12,595 nt of DNA from Desulfobacterales bacterium. Lineage in GTDB: Bacteria; Desulfobacterota; Desulfobacteria; Desulfobacterales; UBA5852. The stretch spans positions 1-12,595 of the forward strand of contig JAERRP010000402.1 of assembly GCA_016735415.1 (NCBI GenBank), given 5' to 3'. A program made the position numbers and the translations under genes. This document shows positions 1 to 9,197 of this stretch, one piece after another. Each line of letters opens with the position of its first letter. Positions within the stretch are counted from its first letter, which is position 1. The notes beneath the pieces were generated by a model that was given only the letters and a program-made list of their open reading frames with translations, was not told the DNA's origin and did no database searches.

Positions 1-696
1 GGTGTCTGGGATTGGCAGGATGCATGGGGGGCTGATGGGACCGATAAATACCTCGGTTATCTGGAGGCGCCGGATGCCAACGAATTCCGGGCTTTGAACA
101 ATGTTTCTCAATACGCCAACCAGTATGCAGACAAGCTGACCTTTCAAGAGCAACGGCAGGTTTTTTACGATGGTGACAACGGCTATCGTGTCCTGAGCGA
201 CAATCCGCTTCGTTGGACCAGTGTGCCGCCCACACCTTCGGATATTGAGCATTTGGGATGGTATCTCGACTTTCCGGGAACCGGTGAACGCGGGACCCAG
301 GACGTTGTGATCCGTGGCGGTTATGTCATTTTGATCACACAGACACCCGACGCTTCACCGTGCTCTTCAAGCGGTTCATCGATTTTGCATGTGATCAATG
401 CATGCACCGGCGGCAGGATTAATTACGCGGCAATTTTGGACATCAGCGGCGTTGATGGGGTGCCCGACGGGGTGTTGGATCAAAATGATTTAATCAACAT
501 TGGGACCGGCGCCAATCCAATTTGGGTGGCGCCATCGGGTTTGAAGAAAGGTGGCATGTGGTACACACCGGCGATTATCTCACTGTTGGATAAGTCGGGT
601 GATCTTGCCTTTTCGGCTACCTCGGAAGGTACCATTGAAAAGCTTAAGCTCAAGGCAGATCCCGTAGGGCTACATTATTGGCGGGAAATAAATTAG
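1..696 (+). CDS. pilY1: PilY1-like type IV pilus protein, C-terminal part (5' end outside window)
   Basis: The frame is open from base 1 to the TAG at 694-696, giving 231 residues of a longer protein. PilY1 proteins are large, exported, pilus-associated factors (tip adhesin, and calcium-dependent control of extension and retraction). The fragment resembles the C-terminal beta-propeller end of that family: a 'GWYLDFPGTGERG' strand (about residues 80-92), then 'VVIRGGYVILIT', a Cys-containing 'DASPCSSSGSS' segment and 'VINACTGG', where family members usually read 'LDxxTGG'. Residues 152-163 (DGVPDGVLDQND) have acidic residues at loop positions 1, 5, 9 and 12 and Gly at 6, like an EF-hand-type calcium loop. 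The conserved 'GxxxRxxW(R)E' style end of the family appears here as 'HYWREIN'. The signal peptide and the N-terminal von Willebrand-like domain would lie upstream. Family assignment is fairly secure; adhesin versus regulator role cannot be decided. Confidence 0.85.
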   Translation, partial: GVWDWQDAWGADGTDKYLGYLEAPDANEFRALNNVSQYANQYADKLTFQEQRQVFYDGDNGYRVLSDNPLRWTSVPPTPSDIEHLGWYLDFPGTGERGTQDVVIRGGYVILITQTPDASPCSSSGSSILHVINACTGGRINYAAILDISGVDGVPDGVLDQNDLINIGTGANPIWVAPSGLKKGGMWYTPAIISLLDKSGDLAFSATSEGTIEKLKLKADPVGLHYWREIN

Positions 697-707
697 GGGG
701 AATGGTT

Positions 708-1076
708 ATGGTGTATAAAGCACTGCTATATGCAATTATCGCTACCACTCTTGCAGGGGGTGGGGCAGTGATGGCCCAGTCGGAAGGACTTTTGAAAATC
801 AACCCGGTGCCATCCTTGGAGTCAAGATCACAGGAAGGTGTCAAAGGCGTTGCTTTCATCGATGAAGTTGATGGGATGGGGATTATCCGTCGTGTTGAAG
901 AAAGGTACATTGTTATTGAAGACATGGGATATAATCTGGCAAATGATGTGAAATACTTCGGTGCGGACGGCTATGAGACATTCCATTCGAATTTCAGGGA
1001 AGGTCGCCCAGCGGCGTTTGTATTGAATGCCAGTCATGAGATCGAATCGCTCTGGGAAGTAAAGGAGATCGAATGA
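708..1076 (+). CDS. Small exported protein of unknown function, pilus-operon member
   Basis: This encodes 122 residues. I chose ATG 708 because AGGGGG (695-700) sits 7 bases upstream; ATG 702 is only one base from it, and an earlier start would overlap the PilY1 end. Residues 1-22 look like a signal peptide (Lys4, hydrophobic LLYAIIATTLAGGGA, then VMA before Gln), so the product is probably periplasmic or exported. The mature part is a small, beta-rich domain with 'GMGIIRRVEERYIVIEDMGYNLANDVKYFG', reminiscent of compact beta-barrel domains, and no cysteines. I do not recognise a named family. It lies 11 bases after the PilY1-like gene, and its stop overlaps the start of the next gene (ATGA), so the three are almost surely co-transcribed and translationally coupled. 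That context suggests a role in pilus assembly or in PilY1 export or stability, which is inference only. Confidence 0.8.
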   Translation: MVYKALLYAIIATTLAGGGAVMAQSEGLLKINPVPSLESRSQEGVKGVAFIDEVDGMGIIRRVEERYIVIEDMGYNLANDVKYFGADGYETFHSNFREGRPAAFVLNASHEIESLWEVKEIE

Positions 1077-1561
1077 TGTATCGCATCCTTATGTCTTCAA
1101 TTATGATAATTGGTCTGTTGCTGGTTGATTATACGGCAGCCTTGGCGCAGTTGTATCGTTATAGAGACAACAAAGGAAACTGGTGTTACACGGATAATCT
1201 GGCGGATGTCCCTGTAGACCAGCAGGAAGACTGCAAAAAGTATGAATCGATGCAGCCGGCTGCGCCATCCAAGGGACAAGACAATGATGAAGGTTCCACA
1301 CCACCAGAAGAGGCCGGAGGTTTGCGGGACGAACTGAAAAAACGGAAAGCGGCCCTCGACCGGGAATACGAGGAACTGGTCAAGGAAAGCAGTGAGCTTG
1401 AAGAGCTGAATCGCAACTTAAAAACTGAGGAGGCCAGAAAAGAATTCGAGACCCGGAAAGACAGTTTCAACCAACGTGTGAAAAGTTTTGAGGAAAAACG
1501 GCAGGCTTTTGATAAGGACCTGCGAGCCTACAACGACATCATCGGGCAAAAAAAGAAATAG
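1073..1561 (+). CDS. DUF4124-domain exported protein with C-terminal coiled coil
   Basis: This encodes 162 residues from ATG 1073 (161 if the adjacent ATG 1076 is used). AAGGAG at 1062-1067 serves either start, and the first start overlaps the preceding TGA by four bases. Residues 1-25 are a signal peptide ending TAALA before Gln. Residues 26-58 show the DUF4124 signature: 'LYRYRDNKGNWCYTDNLADVP', which is the usual Y-x-W/Y-x-D-x-x-G-x-x-x-Y-T-D-x-P pattern. Cys38 and Cys54 could form a disulfide. A polar Pro/Glu/Asp linker (61-82) leads into a long charged helix (about 84-158) with heptad-like Leu/Glu/Lys spacing, probably a coiled coil. DUF4124 proteins are small periplasmic proteins often found beside pilus or cell-envelope genes; their biochemical role is not settled. 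The position after PilY1 suggests pilus-linked function. Confidence 0.85.
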   Translation: MMYRILMSSIMIIGLLLVDYTAALAQLYRYRDNKGNWCYTDNLADVPVDQQEDCKKYESMQPAAPSKGQDNDEGSTPPEEAGGLRDELKKRKAALDREYEELVKESSELEELNRNLKTEEARKEFETRKDSFNQRVKSFEEKRQAFDKDLRAYNDIIGQKKK

Positions 1562-1588
1562 AGGTTGGAAGAAAAATAGGGTGCCCTC

Positions 1589-1616
1589 TTTATTTCACAA
1601 TAAAATAGTGTATAAT
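1589..1616 (+). promoter_or_regulatory. Candidate sigma-70-type promoter for the 744-residue protein gene
   Basis: A perfect TATAAT lies at 1611-1616. The best -35 partner is TTTATT at 1589-1594 with a 16-base spacer, which is only a partial match. The -35 element is part of a 6-bp inverted repeat (TTTATT-TCAC-AATAAA, 1589-1604). The predicted leader to ATG 1725 is about 100 bases. It marks the likely start of a new transcription unit after the pilus trio. Confidence 0.5.
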
Positions 1617-1662
1617 GTAAGATAGTTCCGAGAGGGTGCTATTCCGATTTAAGGGATGCCCC

Positions 1663-1688
1663 GCCGCCTGCGGATGCCCGCGGGCGGC
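1663..1688 (+). repeat. GC-rich hairpin in the leader of the 744-residue protein gene
   Basis: GCCGCCTGCGG (1663-1673) pairs with CCGCGGGCGGC (1678-1688) over 11 positions, one of them a G-U wobble, with a four-base ATGC loop. Only three T residues follow after one C (1690-1692), so it is a poor intrinsic terminator. It sits between the TATAAT box and the start codon. It could stop read-through from the pilus genes, act as a leader structure, or be a REP-like element. Confidence 0.6.
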
Positions 1689-1724
1689 CTTTGCATTGCG
1701 ATCCTGCCGGGAAACAACTAGGTC

Positions 1725-3959
1725 ATGTCGGATATAGAGATACCGATTCTCGAAAGCCTCTATGACAGCCAGGGGCGCAACGATGCCCTCATCACACTGC
1801 TGGTAGAGCTCTGTCACCTGTTGAGCGCCTGCCTGCGGCGCGACAAGGCGATTTTGGAAGAAGCTTCAGAGCCGGGGGCGGAAGATGATACAATTGATGT
1901 GCCCTTGCAGATTGATCCCTATGTTCAGCTTAACAAAACCCTGGGCAAGCTGCAAAAACGCCCTGGGCATGACGGGACGGTTCTGATTCGGGCCAGCCGC
2001 CTGTCTTCCCAAAACAACGCCGACGGCCAGCCCGACTACAAGGTCTACTTCAGCGACATTGTAATTGATCGCCATACAGTCGCCGCCATGGTGCGACGTG
2101 TCGGCGATCACATGACCTACCTCAATGCGCTCATTTTAAAAGCATTTCAAACCCTTTCCGCACACCAAATCCTCACTTTGTTTTTAAGAATTCCTGATTC
2201 CGAATCCTCCATGTTTGAAGAATTAAAAATTTCTTTGAGCATTATTGCGCGCTACCAGCAAGCCCTTGAGAATGCAGAAGCACTCACTTTCCACGACGGT
2301 AACCGCGATATTTCTCTGAACATTATGAAAGATGAGCGGTCACTTCCGGATCCCAACCTGACGCTTCTGGCGGGACTTAACAGTATCCCGGTGGAAGCCA
2401 TGCGGAACCTCGTTAAGGAAGTGCATCACTGGATAAGGGTGTCCGATACCTCGGCCGGCTCCCACCGTTATGCCAGCATTTACGACGCGATTGCCGGCGT
2501 AAAAAATCTGCGGGGCAAATTTCGTATTCCACCAATAGAGATGAACAATATCCGTTGGTTCCTGCTGGATAAAGCCAGTGACAAATTCCCCAAGGCCAAA
2601 GCGCAACTGGCCTGGCTTATCAGGGAGGAACTCGAAGAGGACCCGATTGACCAGGCGCTGTACCTGGAGAGCCTCTATGATACCGATTATGACCTGATCA
2701 GCGCTCGCGAGTTGGGTTTAAGATTGAAACGGCTTTCGGCCATCATTGACGCCGTTGGCGATCGTCCCAAAAGAGAGATGATCGTCGAAGAGGTCGTGAC
2801 GCATCTGCAGTGGCACATGGACCGCCTCCCCGATGAAGTTGTTCAGCAACTTGCAGTAGAAAAAGGTATTTTGGCCGTCCGGAGTGATGAGCGATCAGCC
2901 TTTGAAATAGGGCCAGTGCACGATTTGATTGTCCGCATCATCGAATTTTATGTCGGTCGTTTGAAAACGCGAATGAAAATGCGCCGGGTGGGGGCCGACG
3001 ATATCGCATTCAGCAGCCGCGACCATGAAATTTTGGCGCGGGATTTCGATATTTCGCCCCTCGACGTTAAGGCCATCATTCAACGCATGCGCAAGTGCTT
3101 CGATTCCAAGGGGCATTTCAACAGGATGGGTTTCGAAGCCAGCGTTGCGTCTTTTGCACGATACGAAGAAAAGGTATTCGAAATTCTATGGCATTTCCTT
3201 AAACAACCCATGTCGCGGGAAGATCGAATTGCCTTTCTCAATGCTTTGCAGTTATTGTTCGTTAAAATGAAAAAACCGGGAATTGCACTGCAGGTGCTTT
3301 TAAGTGATTTTTTGGAAGAACCGGATCGTATTTACTTTTTCGACCGCAACGGTATGATGCTCGCCAATCTTCTTCTGCGGCGATACAATAAAGAACACGA
3401 AATCGACATCGAAATCACCCCTGAAGAAGTTTTTTTGGTTCGTGAAGGATTGAATCGTGAAGCGGCGGCGGCGGCTTTGATGATGATTGATCAACAAAGT
3501 GACGCCTTTTTTGAGAAAATACGGACAATCCATCGGCACATCATCAATTCCCTTGATCGTGCTGTCAAGACCGAGGGTGAAATGGGAACCAAATATCTCC
3601 TCTCTCTGGAGAGAGAGATCCATATTTTTGTCTCACTTCTGGGGGGAGGAATTGCGCGTTCGGTCTTGCGAAGCGCGCTGAATGAATACGGCAATCCCGA
3701 TTCCGAAATTTACCAGATGAATTCGGAAGTGGCTATTTTTGAGGCCTTTTTACTGCACCTCAAAGTAATTTTCAGAGGACTGGGGCGCGCTGGTGATGCA
3801 AGTGATGAATGGGTAATAGAGCATACGGCCGAACGTCGCGAAGAATTTATGGCGCTTAGTAATGAAAACCGGCATGCGGTTTTAGTCGATCGTGTGCTTG
3901 AGTGGGGCGAGAAGGCCAAAGAAAGTATTCACACTCGCCAGCTGACTGAAGTGGCTTAA
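1725..3959 (+). CDS. Conserved-looking helical protein of unknown function, 744 residues
   Basis: A long, intact gene starting ATG 1725 and ending TAA 3957-3959. The start has a weak ribosome site (CTAGG two bases upstream); no better in-frame start is near. I recognise no family. What can be seen: no signal peptide, no membrane segment and no obvious catalytic signature, so a cytoplasmic protein is likely. The N-terminal 170 residues mix strands and helices ('GTVLIRASRL', 'DYKVYFSDIVIDR'). Most of the rest is amphipathic helix with regular Leu/Ile spacing, alpha-solenoid-like in feel, for example 'VFEILWHFLKQPMSREDRIAFLNALQLLF'. A phosphorylatable-residue or nucleotide motif was not seen. 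It sits between a PilY1/DUF4124 group and a GspE/PilB ATPase, all on one strand, so a role in pilus or secretion control is possible, but co-transcription with the ATPase is not shown because of the 308-base gap. Confidence 0.85.
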   Translation: MSDIEIPILESLYDSQGRNDALITLLVELCHLLSACLRRDKAILEEASEPGAEDDTIDVPLQIDPYVQLNKTLGKLQKRPGHDGTVLIRASRLSSQNNADGQPDYKVYFSDIVIDRHTVAAMVRRVGDHMTYLNALILKAFQTLSAHQILTLFLRIPDSESSMFEELKISLSIIARYQQALENAEALTFHDGNRDISLNIMKDERSLPDPNLTLLAGLNSIPVEAMRNLVKEVHHWIRVSDTSAGSHRYASIYDAIAGVKNLRGKFRIPPIEMNNIRWFLLDKASDKFPKAKAQLAWLIREELEEDPIDQALYLESLYDTDYDLISARELGLRLKRLSAIIDAVGDRPKREMIVEEVVTHLQWHMDRLPDEVVQQLAVEKGILAVRSDERSAFEIGPVHDLIVRIIEFYVGRLKTRMKMRRVGADDIAFSSRDHEILARDFDISPLDVKAIIQRMRKCFDSKGHFNRMGFEASVASFARYEEKVFEILWHFLKQPMSREDRIAFLNALQLLFVKMKKPGIALQVLLSDFLEEPDRIYFFDRNGMMLANLLLRRYNKEHEIDIEITPEEVFLVREGLNREAAAAALMMIDQQSDAFFEKIRTIHRHIINSLDRAVKTEGEMGTKYLLSLEREIHIFVSLLGGGIARSVLRSALNEYGNPDSEIYQMNSEVAIFEAFLLHLKVIFRGLGRAGDASDEWVIEHTAERREEFMALSNENRHAVLVDRVLEWGEKAKESIHTRQLTEVA

Positions 3960-4018
3960 TGATTCAAGCCTGGTAATCCCTGGGTCGCCCCCTGTTAAAA
4001 TATGATGAGAAAAAATAT

Positions 4019-4046
4019 TTTACCTTTACGTTTGCTATTGTTTAAT
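4019..4046 (+). promoter_or_regulatory. Candidate promoter for the GspE/PilB-family gene
   Basis: TTTACC (4019-4024) and TTTAAT (4041-4046) are separated by 16 bases: four and five of six matches to the sigma-70 consensus. The -10 overlaps the left arm of a 9-bp inverted repeat, which would suit repressor control. The leader would be about 220 bases. Moderate-to-weak evidence. Confidence 0.3.
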
Positions 4047-4071
4047 CCCTTCCAGGCACCCCTTAAACAAT
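4037..4071. repeat. 9-bp perfect inverted repeat in the ATPase upstream region
   Basis: ATTGTTTAA (4037-4045) and TTAAACAAT (4063-4071) are exact reverse complements separated by 17 bases. The arms are AT-rich, and there is no following T tract, so this looks more like a protein-binding site than a terminator. Confidence 0.5.
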
Positions 4072-4177
4072 CTTAATCCATCTGCTCGATAATTACGTTG
4101 AGGCCTCGCCTGCAGTGTGGCTGCTTGGTATTTAGTGGCGCATTTGAATGCTATTAAGCCTGTGAATTGCATTTCCT

Positions 4178-4204
4178 ATCGGTTTGAATTATTATCGAAC
4201 CGAT
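4178..4204. repeat. 7-bp perfect inverted repeat in the ATPase leader
   Basis: ATCGGTT (4178-4184) and AACCGAT (4198-4204) are exact reverse complements around a 13-base AT-rich spacer. It lies about 65 bases before the chosen ATPase start. It could be an operator or a weak leader hairpin. Confidence 0.4.
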
Positions 4205-4267
4205 CCAAAATTTACTTACTTTTTGATTCATCGCGCCAATCGCATTGCCACCAAGAGGACCCCAACG

Positions 4268-6100
4268 ATGTCACCCATCGATATAAAAGATCCTTTCGCT
4301 CCCAAAAACGTTTGCCGTGCTCTCTTAAAGCGCAGGCTGATCACCAAGGATCAAGCCAAAACGTTGCTTCAGCAGCGCCTGAAAATTGAAGCCGAACTGG
4401 AAAAAGAAAATCGTCAGCGAATGGCTTCATTTGGCCTCAAAATATCGAATCCAATTACGTTTATAGATGTGGTCACCCGAGCAGGCCTGCAGAGGGCCGA
4501 CGGCAAGCCCGGCGCTTTGGAAGAAGACATCATTTTCCAAGCATTGGCGGCCGAGTGGCATATTGACTATAAAAAAATCGATCCCCTTCAACTAGATCTC
4601 AATGTCGTTACGACCACTATTCCCCGCAATTTCGCCATGAAGCATCTCGTCCTGCCGATCGAGGTCAACGATGGAACCCTCATTGTGGCCACACCCAACC
4701 CCCATAACATGGAAGTCATCGATGATATCATCCGCGTAACCAACATGCGGGTCTCCACCGTTGTCAGCTCTAAATCGGATATTCTTAAGCTGATCGATGA
4801 GTTTTTTGGCTTCAAGCGTTCCATCGCTGCCGCTGAAGATCTGTTTTCGGGCCCTTCCATTGATCTTGGGAATCTGGAACAATATGTCCGCCTGAAATCG
4901 GCTGACGAATTGCCATCGAACGACCAGCATATCGTCAATGCTGTCAATCACTTGTTTATTTATGCTTTTGATCAGCGCGCCTCCGACATTCATATCGAAC
5001 CCAAGCGCGAAACTGTTTTGGTCCGTATGCGCATCGACGGCGTGCTGCATACCGTATACAAGCTTCCCAAGAAGGTCCACAACGCCATCATTTCACGTAT
5101 CAAAGCCCTGTCACGCCTCAATATGGCCGAGAAACGGCGACCTCAGGATGGCCGGATTAAAATGGACAAAGGGGGGCAAGAGACCGAAATTCGAATTTCA
5201 ACCGTCCCTGTGGCTTTTGGAGAGAAGGTGGTCATGCGGGTCATGGACCCGGATATTCTGATCCAGGATCTTGACGGCCTGGGATTTACCGAAAACGATT
5301 TAAAAAAATTCGATCAATTCATTCGGATGCCGCACGGTATCATTCTAGTGACCGGACCGACCGGAAGCGGTAAATCGACGACCCTTTATTCATCCCTTCG
5401 AAAGATATCCACGCCCGAAAACAATGTCTTGACGGTTGAGGATCCGATTGAAATGATCCATGAAGAATTCAATCAGATTGGTGTCCAACCGGCGATCGGC
5501 GTCACCTTCGGCTCTATATTGAAAACGATTCTGCGACAGGACCCCGATATCATAATGATAGGTGAAATGCGGGACCTGGAAACAGCTGAAAATGCTGTGC
5601 AGGCATCGTTGACAGGTCATCTCGTGCTTTCGACCTTACACACCAACGACGCCCCCTCCAGCATTACCCGTTTACTGGATCTTGGCGTTCCGCCTTTTCT
5701 GATTCAGGCCACCCTCATCGGCATCGCCGCCCAGCGTCTGGTGCGTGTCATTTGCGAGTATTGTCGAGAGCCCTTCGATATCGCGGCCTCCGAACTAAAG
5801 GCCCTGGGTATAAATGCCGGATTAAGTGGGGTGGTGCGACTGCACCGGGGCATCGGGTGCAACCGTTGCCGTCATACCGGTTATCGCGGTCGCTTGGGGA
5901 TCTACGAGGTGATGCCCTATTCGGAGGGTATTCAGAAGATGACTACGGCCAAAGCCAACATCGAGAATATCCGTATTCGGGCCAAGGAGGAGGGGATGGT
6001 GACATTGCGGCAAAATGCAATACACAAGATGCTGGACGGTGTGACGACCCACAAAGAAGTATTGCGCGTGACATCTGTGCGTAAGCTTTTGAATGGATAG
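4268..6100 (+). CDS. GspE/PilB-family type II secretion / type IV pilus assembly ATPase
   Basis: 610 residues from ATG 4268, chosen because AAGAGGA (4253-4259) lies 8 bases upstream; the in-frame ATG at 4184 has no such site. These hexameric cytoplasmic ATPases drive pilin or pseudopilin assembly from the inner-membrane platform. An N-terminal T2SSE-N/MshEN-like domain (about 60-170) includes 'IPRNFAMKHLVLPIEVND'. The motor domain has Walker A GPTGSGKST (363-371), Asp box TVEDPIE (389-395), Walker B DPDIIMIGEMRD (425-436) and His box GHLVLSTLHTNDA (450-462). A zinc-binding pair of CxxC motifs (C496/C499 and C531/C534) is typical of GspE/PilB and absent from retraction PilT proteins. All key residues are present, so it should be active. 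No gspF/pilC, pilT or pilin gene follows, so whether it serves a pilus or a secretion system is open; PilY1 upstream favours a pilus. Confidence 0.93.
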   Translation: MSPIDIKDPFAPKNVCRALLKRRLITKDQAKTLLQQRLKIEAELEKENRQRMASFGLKISNPITFIDVVTRAGLQRADGKPGALEEDIIFQALAAEWHIDYKKIDPLQLDLNVVTTTIPRNFAMKHLVLPIEVNDGTLIVATPNPHNMEVIDDIIRVTNMRVSTVVSSKSDILKLIDEFFGFKRSIAAAEDLFSGPSIDLGNLEQYVRLKSADELPSNDQHIVNAVNHLFIYAFDQRASDIHIEPKRETVLVRMRIDGVLHTVYKLPKKVHNAIISRIKALSRLNMAEKRRPQDGRIKMDKGGQETEIRISTVPVAFGEKVVMRVMDPDILIQDLDGLGFTENDLKKFDQFIRMPHGIILVTGPTGSGKSTTLYSSLRKISTPENNVLTVEDPIEMIHEEFNQIGVQPAIGVTFGSILKTILRQDPDIIMIGEMRDLETAENAVQASLTGHLVLSTLHTNDAPSSITRLLDLGVPPFLIQATLIGIAAQRLVRVICEYCREPFDIAASELKALGINAGLSGVVRLHRGIGCNRCRHTGYRGRLGIYEVMPYSEGIQKMTTAKANIENIRIRAKEEGMVTLRQNAIHKMLDGVTTHKEVLRVTSVRKLLNG

Positions 6101-6287
6101 ATGCAGAGCGTAGGGGCCGCGGAAAAATAAATGGCCCGGCCGCCTGGCTTGTCTTTGGGATTGGCGACGACGCCCGCGTTAATGGATCCATGCAACTCCG
6201 TCCGAAACCATCGGCGCGCCTTGGATCCAATCCAAAATCCGGCCTGATCGCGACATATTTTCTTCTTGCGCGAGCCCTAATTCATTT

Positions 6288-7310
6288 TTAAAACGGTGTG
6301 GCAATCCGCGTCCAGGGATCGATCACCTTCAAGGAGCGCGTCAGCAAAACGGTGGCTGTATTTTCTTCGGTATGGACTACCAGGACCGACCCGATATCCT
6401 GTCGTGGCATTCCCATCTTTTTATTGATGCCCGTCGTGGTCCAGACCCGGTCTTTATTCTGAATATAGAGCGTATAGTACTGGCCAATTTCAACCCCGTC
6501 GGTTTCTCCCTTGTCAATAAATCCCGTCTGGAACTGCCCGGTCAGTCGGGCATGCTCTTCGTTGCTGATGAACTTGCCTTCGAGTCCGGGAACGCTCTCC
6601 CTGATCTCAATGATCGGTGAACGCTCCAGAAAGGGCGTAAGGAGGTTATTCCGATCGATCACACGCCAGGACTGTACAACTTTGGCAATCGCGGTGTCCG
6701 GATGAATCTCGGTAATTTCGCAGATACCGAGCAGCAAATGCTGGATGCCGATGTCGGCGTTGGTCTCATTGTCCCGGACGGGCTGTTTCAATTTGCGGTA
6801 AATGGTGTATTTGTCACCCACTTGAAATACATGATCAATGCCGGCCAGATATAATTGATCGTACTGCCCGATAAGCACCTTGGGTCCAACAGGTTCGATA
6901 ACGATGCCACATGGTGCCAAACCTTCTCTGCGGATGAAGCCGACGGCATTAATGTTGTCGAAGCGCAACTGGGTTCCCTCGGGTTTGGGCGCCTTATCGA
7001 TTTTTTGAACACGGTTAATGTCCTGGCGTCGGTAGAGCTTGATGCGATCTCCAGGATAAATCAAGTGGGGGTTGCTGATTTGCCGGTTTTCGTTCCACAG
7101 ATCGGGCCATAACCAGGGTGTGTCCGAAAAATGTTGTGATAAATCCCAAAGCGTGTCCCCCGGCTGGACAATATAATAAACGCCCGTTTCGGTTTCGACA
7201 ATATGCTCCTGAATCCCACCCTGGGCATATACGGTGGCGGATAAACTCAGTGCCAAAGAAAAAAAGATGAACGCCGCGAAGGTGATTCGGAGGGGCGTGG
7301 ATGTTTTCAT
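6288..7310 (-). CDS. Exported LysM-domain protein
   Basis: 340 residues; the start ATG (7308-7310) has GGAG six bases upstream (7317-7320). Residues 1-29 form a signal peptide (KTSTPLR, hydrophobic core, then TVYA before Gln). A LysM domain spans about 45-92, with the typical 'YYIVQPGDTLWDLSQHF' opening and 'NPHLIYPGDRIKL' ending and a Trp-rich insert (WLWPDLWNEN); LysM binds the glycan strands of peptidoglycan. The remaining 240 residues include 'DQLYLAG...FQVGDKYTIYRK' and 'LLLGICEITEIHPDTAIAKVV', a beta-rich pattern seen in LysM proteins of delta-proteobacteria with no known enzyme activity. A role in cell-wall attachment or envelope organisation is likely. It is convergent with the ATPase gene and separated from groEL by a terminator, so it is probably its own unit. 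Confidence 0.88.
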   Translation of the reverse strand: MKTSTPLRITFAAFIFFSLALSLSATVYAQGGIQEHIVETETGVYYIVQPGDTLWDLSQHFSDTPWLWPDLWNENRQISNPHLIYPGDRIKLYRRQDINRVQKIDKAPKPEGTQLRFDNINAVGFIRREGLAPCGIVIEPVGPKVLIGQYDQLYLAGIDHVFQVGDKYTIYRKLKQPVRDNETNADIGIQHLLLGICEITEIHPDTAIAKVVQSWRVIDRNNLLTPFLERSPIIEIRESVPGLEGKFISNEEHARLTGQFQTGFIDKGETDGVEIGQYYTLYIQNKDRVWTTTGINKKMGMPRQDIGSVLVVHTEENTATVLLTRSLKVIDPWTRIATPF

Positions 7311-7385
7311 AAATCGCTCCGATTCTTTGGGTTGTTAATCGGGAAGACCAATATTTGCATTAAATTTAGGACAATATCCTTTCTA

Positions 7386-7414
7386 TCCTTAGCGTTCAGC
7401 CTGGAAATTGTCAA
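7386..7414 (-). promoter_or_regulatory. Candidate promoter for the LysM protein gene
   Basis: On the - strand a perfect TTGACA (7409-7414) is followed after 17 bases by TAAGGA (7386-7391), a poor -10. It lies just beyond the groEL terminator and about 75 bases before the LysM start codon, where a promoter would be expected. The weak -10 may mean a need for an activator. Confidence 0.4.
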
Positions 7415-7428
7415 GTATTCTAGCGGTT

Positions 7429-7466
7429 AAAAAAAGAAAAACCCCCTACCGTGAGGCAGGGGGTTT
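7429..7466 (-). terminator. Rho-independent terminator of groES-groEL
   Basis: On the - strand, AAACCCCCTGCC (7455-7466) pairs with GGTAGGGGGTTT (7439-7450) around a four-base TCAC loop, with one G-U wobble, and runs into TTTTCTTTTTTT. It begins about 30 bases after the groEL stop. This is a textbook strong terminator that insulates the LysM gene. Confidence 0.93.
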
Positions 7467-7497
7467 GATTGGCTCAGGAGTATGCCGGGAAAGCGGA

Positions 7498-9174
<1,677 letters not shown>

Positions 9175-9197
9175 TCAACCTCCGTTGACGTCTAAAA

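Larger units (their letters stand above)
3960..4267. other. 308-bp intergenic region before the ATPase gene
   Basis: No credible gene is present; an in-frame upstream ATG at 4184 for the ATPase lacks a ribosome site. No strong terminator for the preceding gene is visible. The stretch is AT-rich in its first half and holds two perfect inverted repeats (4037-4071 and 4178-4204) and a candidate promoter. No clear sigma-54 site (GG-N10-GC) was found; the nearest look-alike, TGGCGCATTTGAATGC near 4136-4151, has the wrong spacing. Confidence 0.6.

Noticed and set aside
4136..4151. Possible sigma-54 promoter before the ATPase gene
   Set aside because: GG and GC are 11 bases apart instead of the required 10.
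4184..4267. N-terminal extension of the ATPase from ATG 4184
   Set aside because: No ribosome site, non-conserved residues, overlaps an inverted repeat; ATG 4268 has a good site.
6101..6287. Possible terminator between the convergent ATPase and LysM genes
   Set aside because: Only short GC palindromes (GGCC, GGATCC) without a stable stem plus T tract on either strand.
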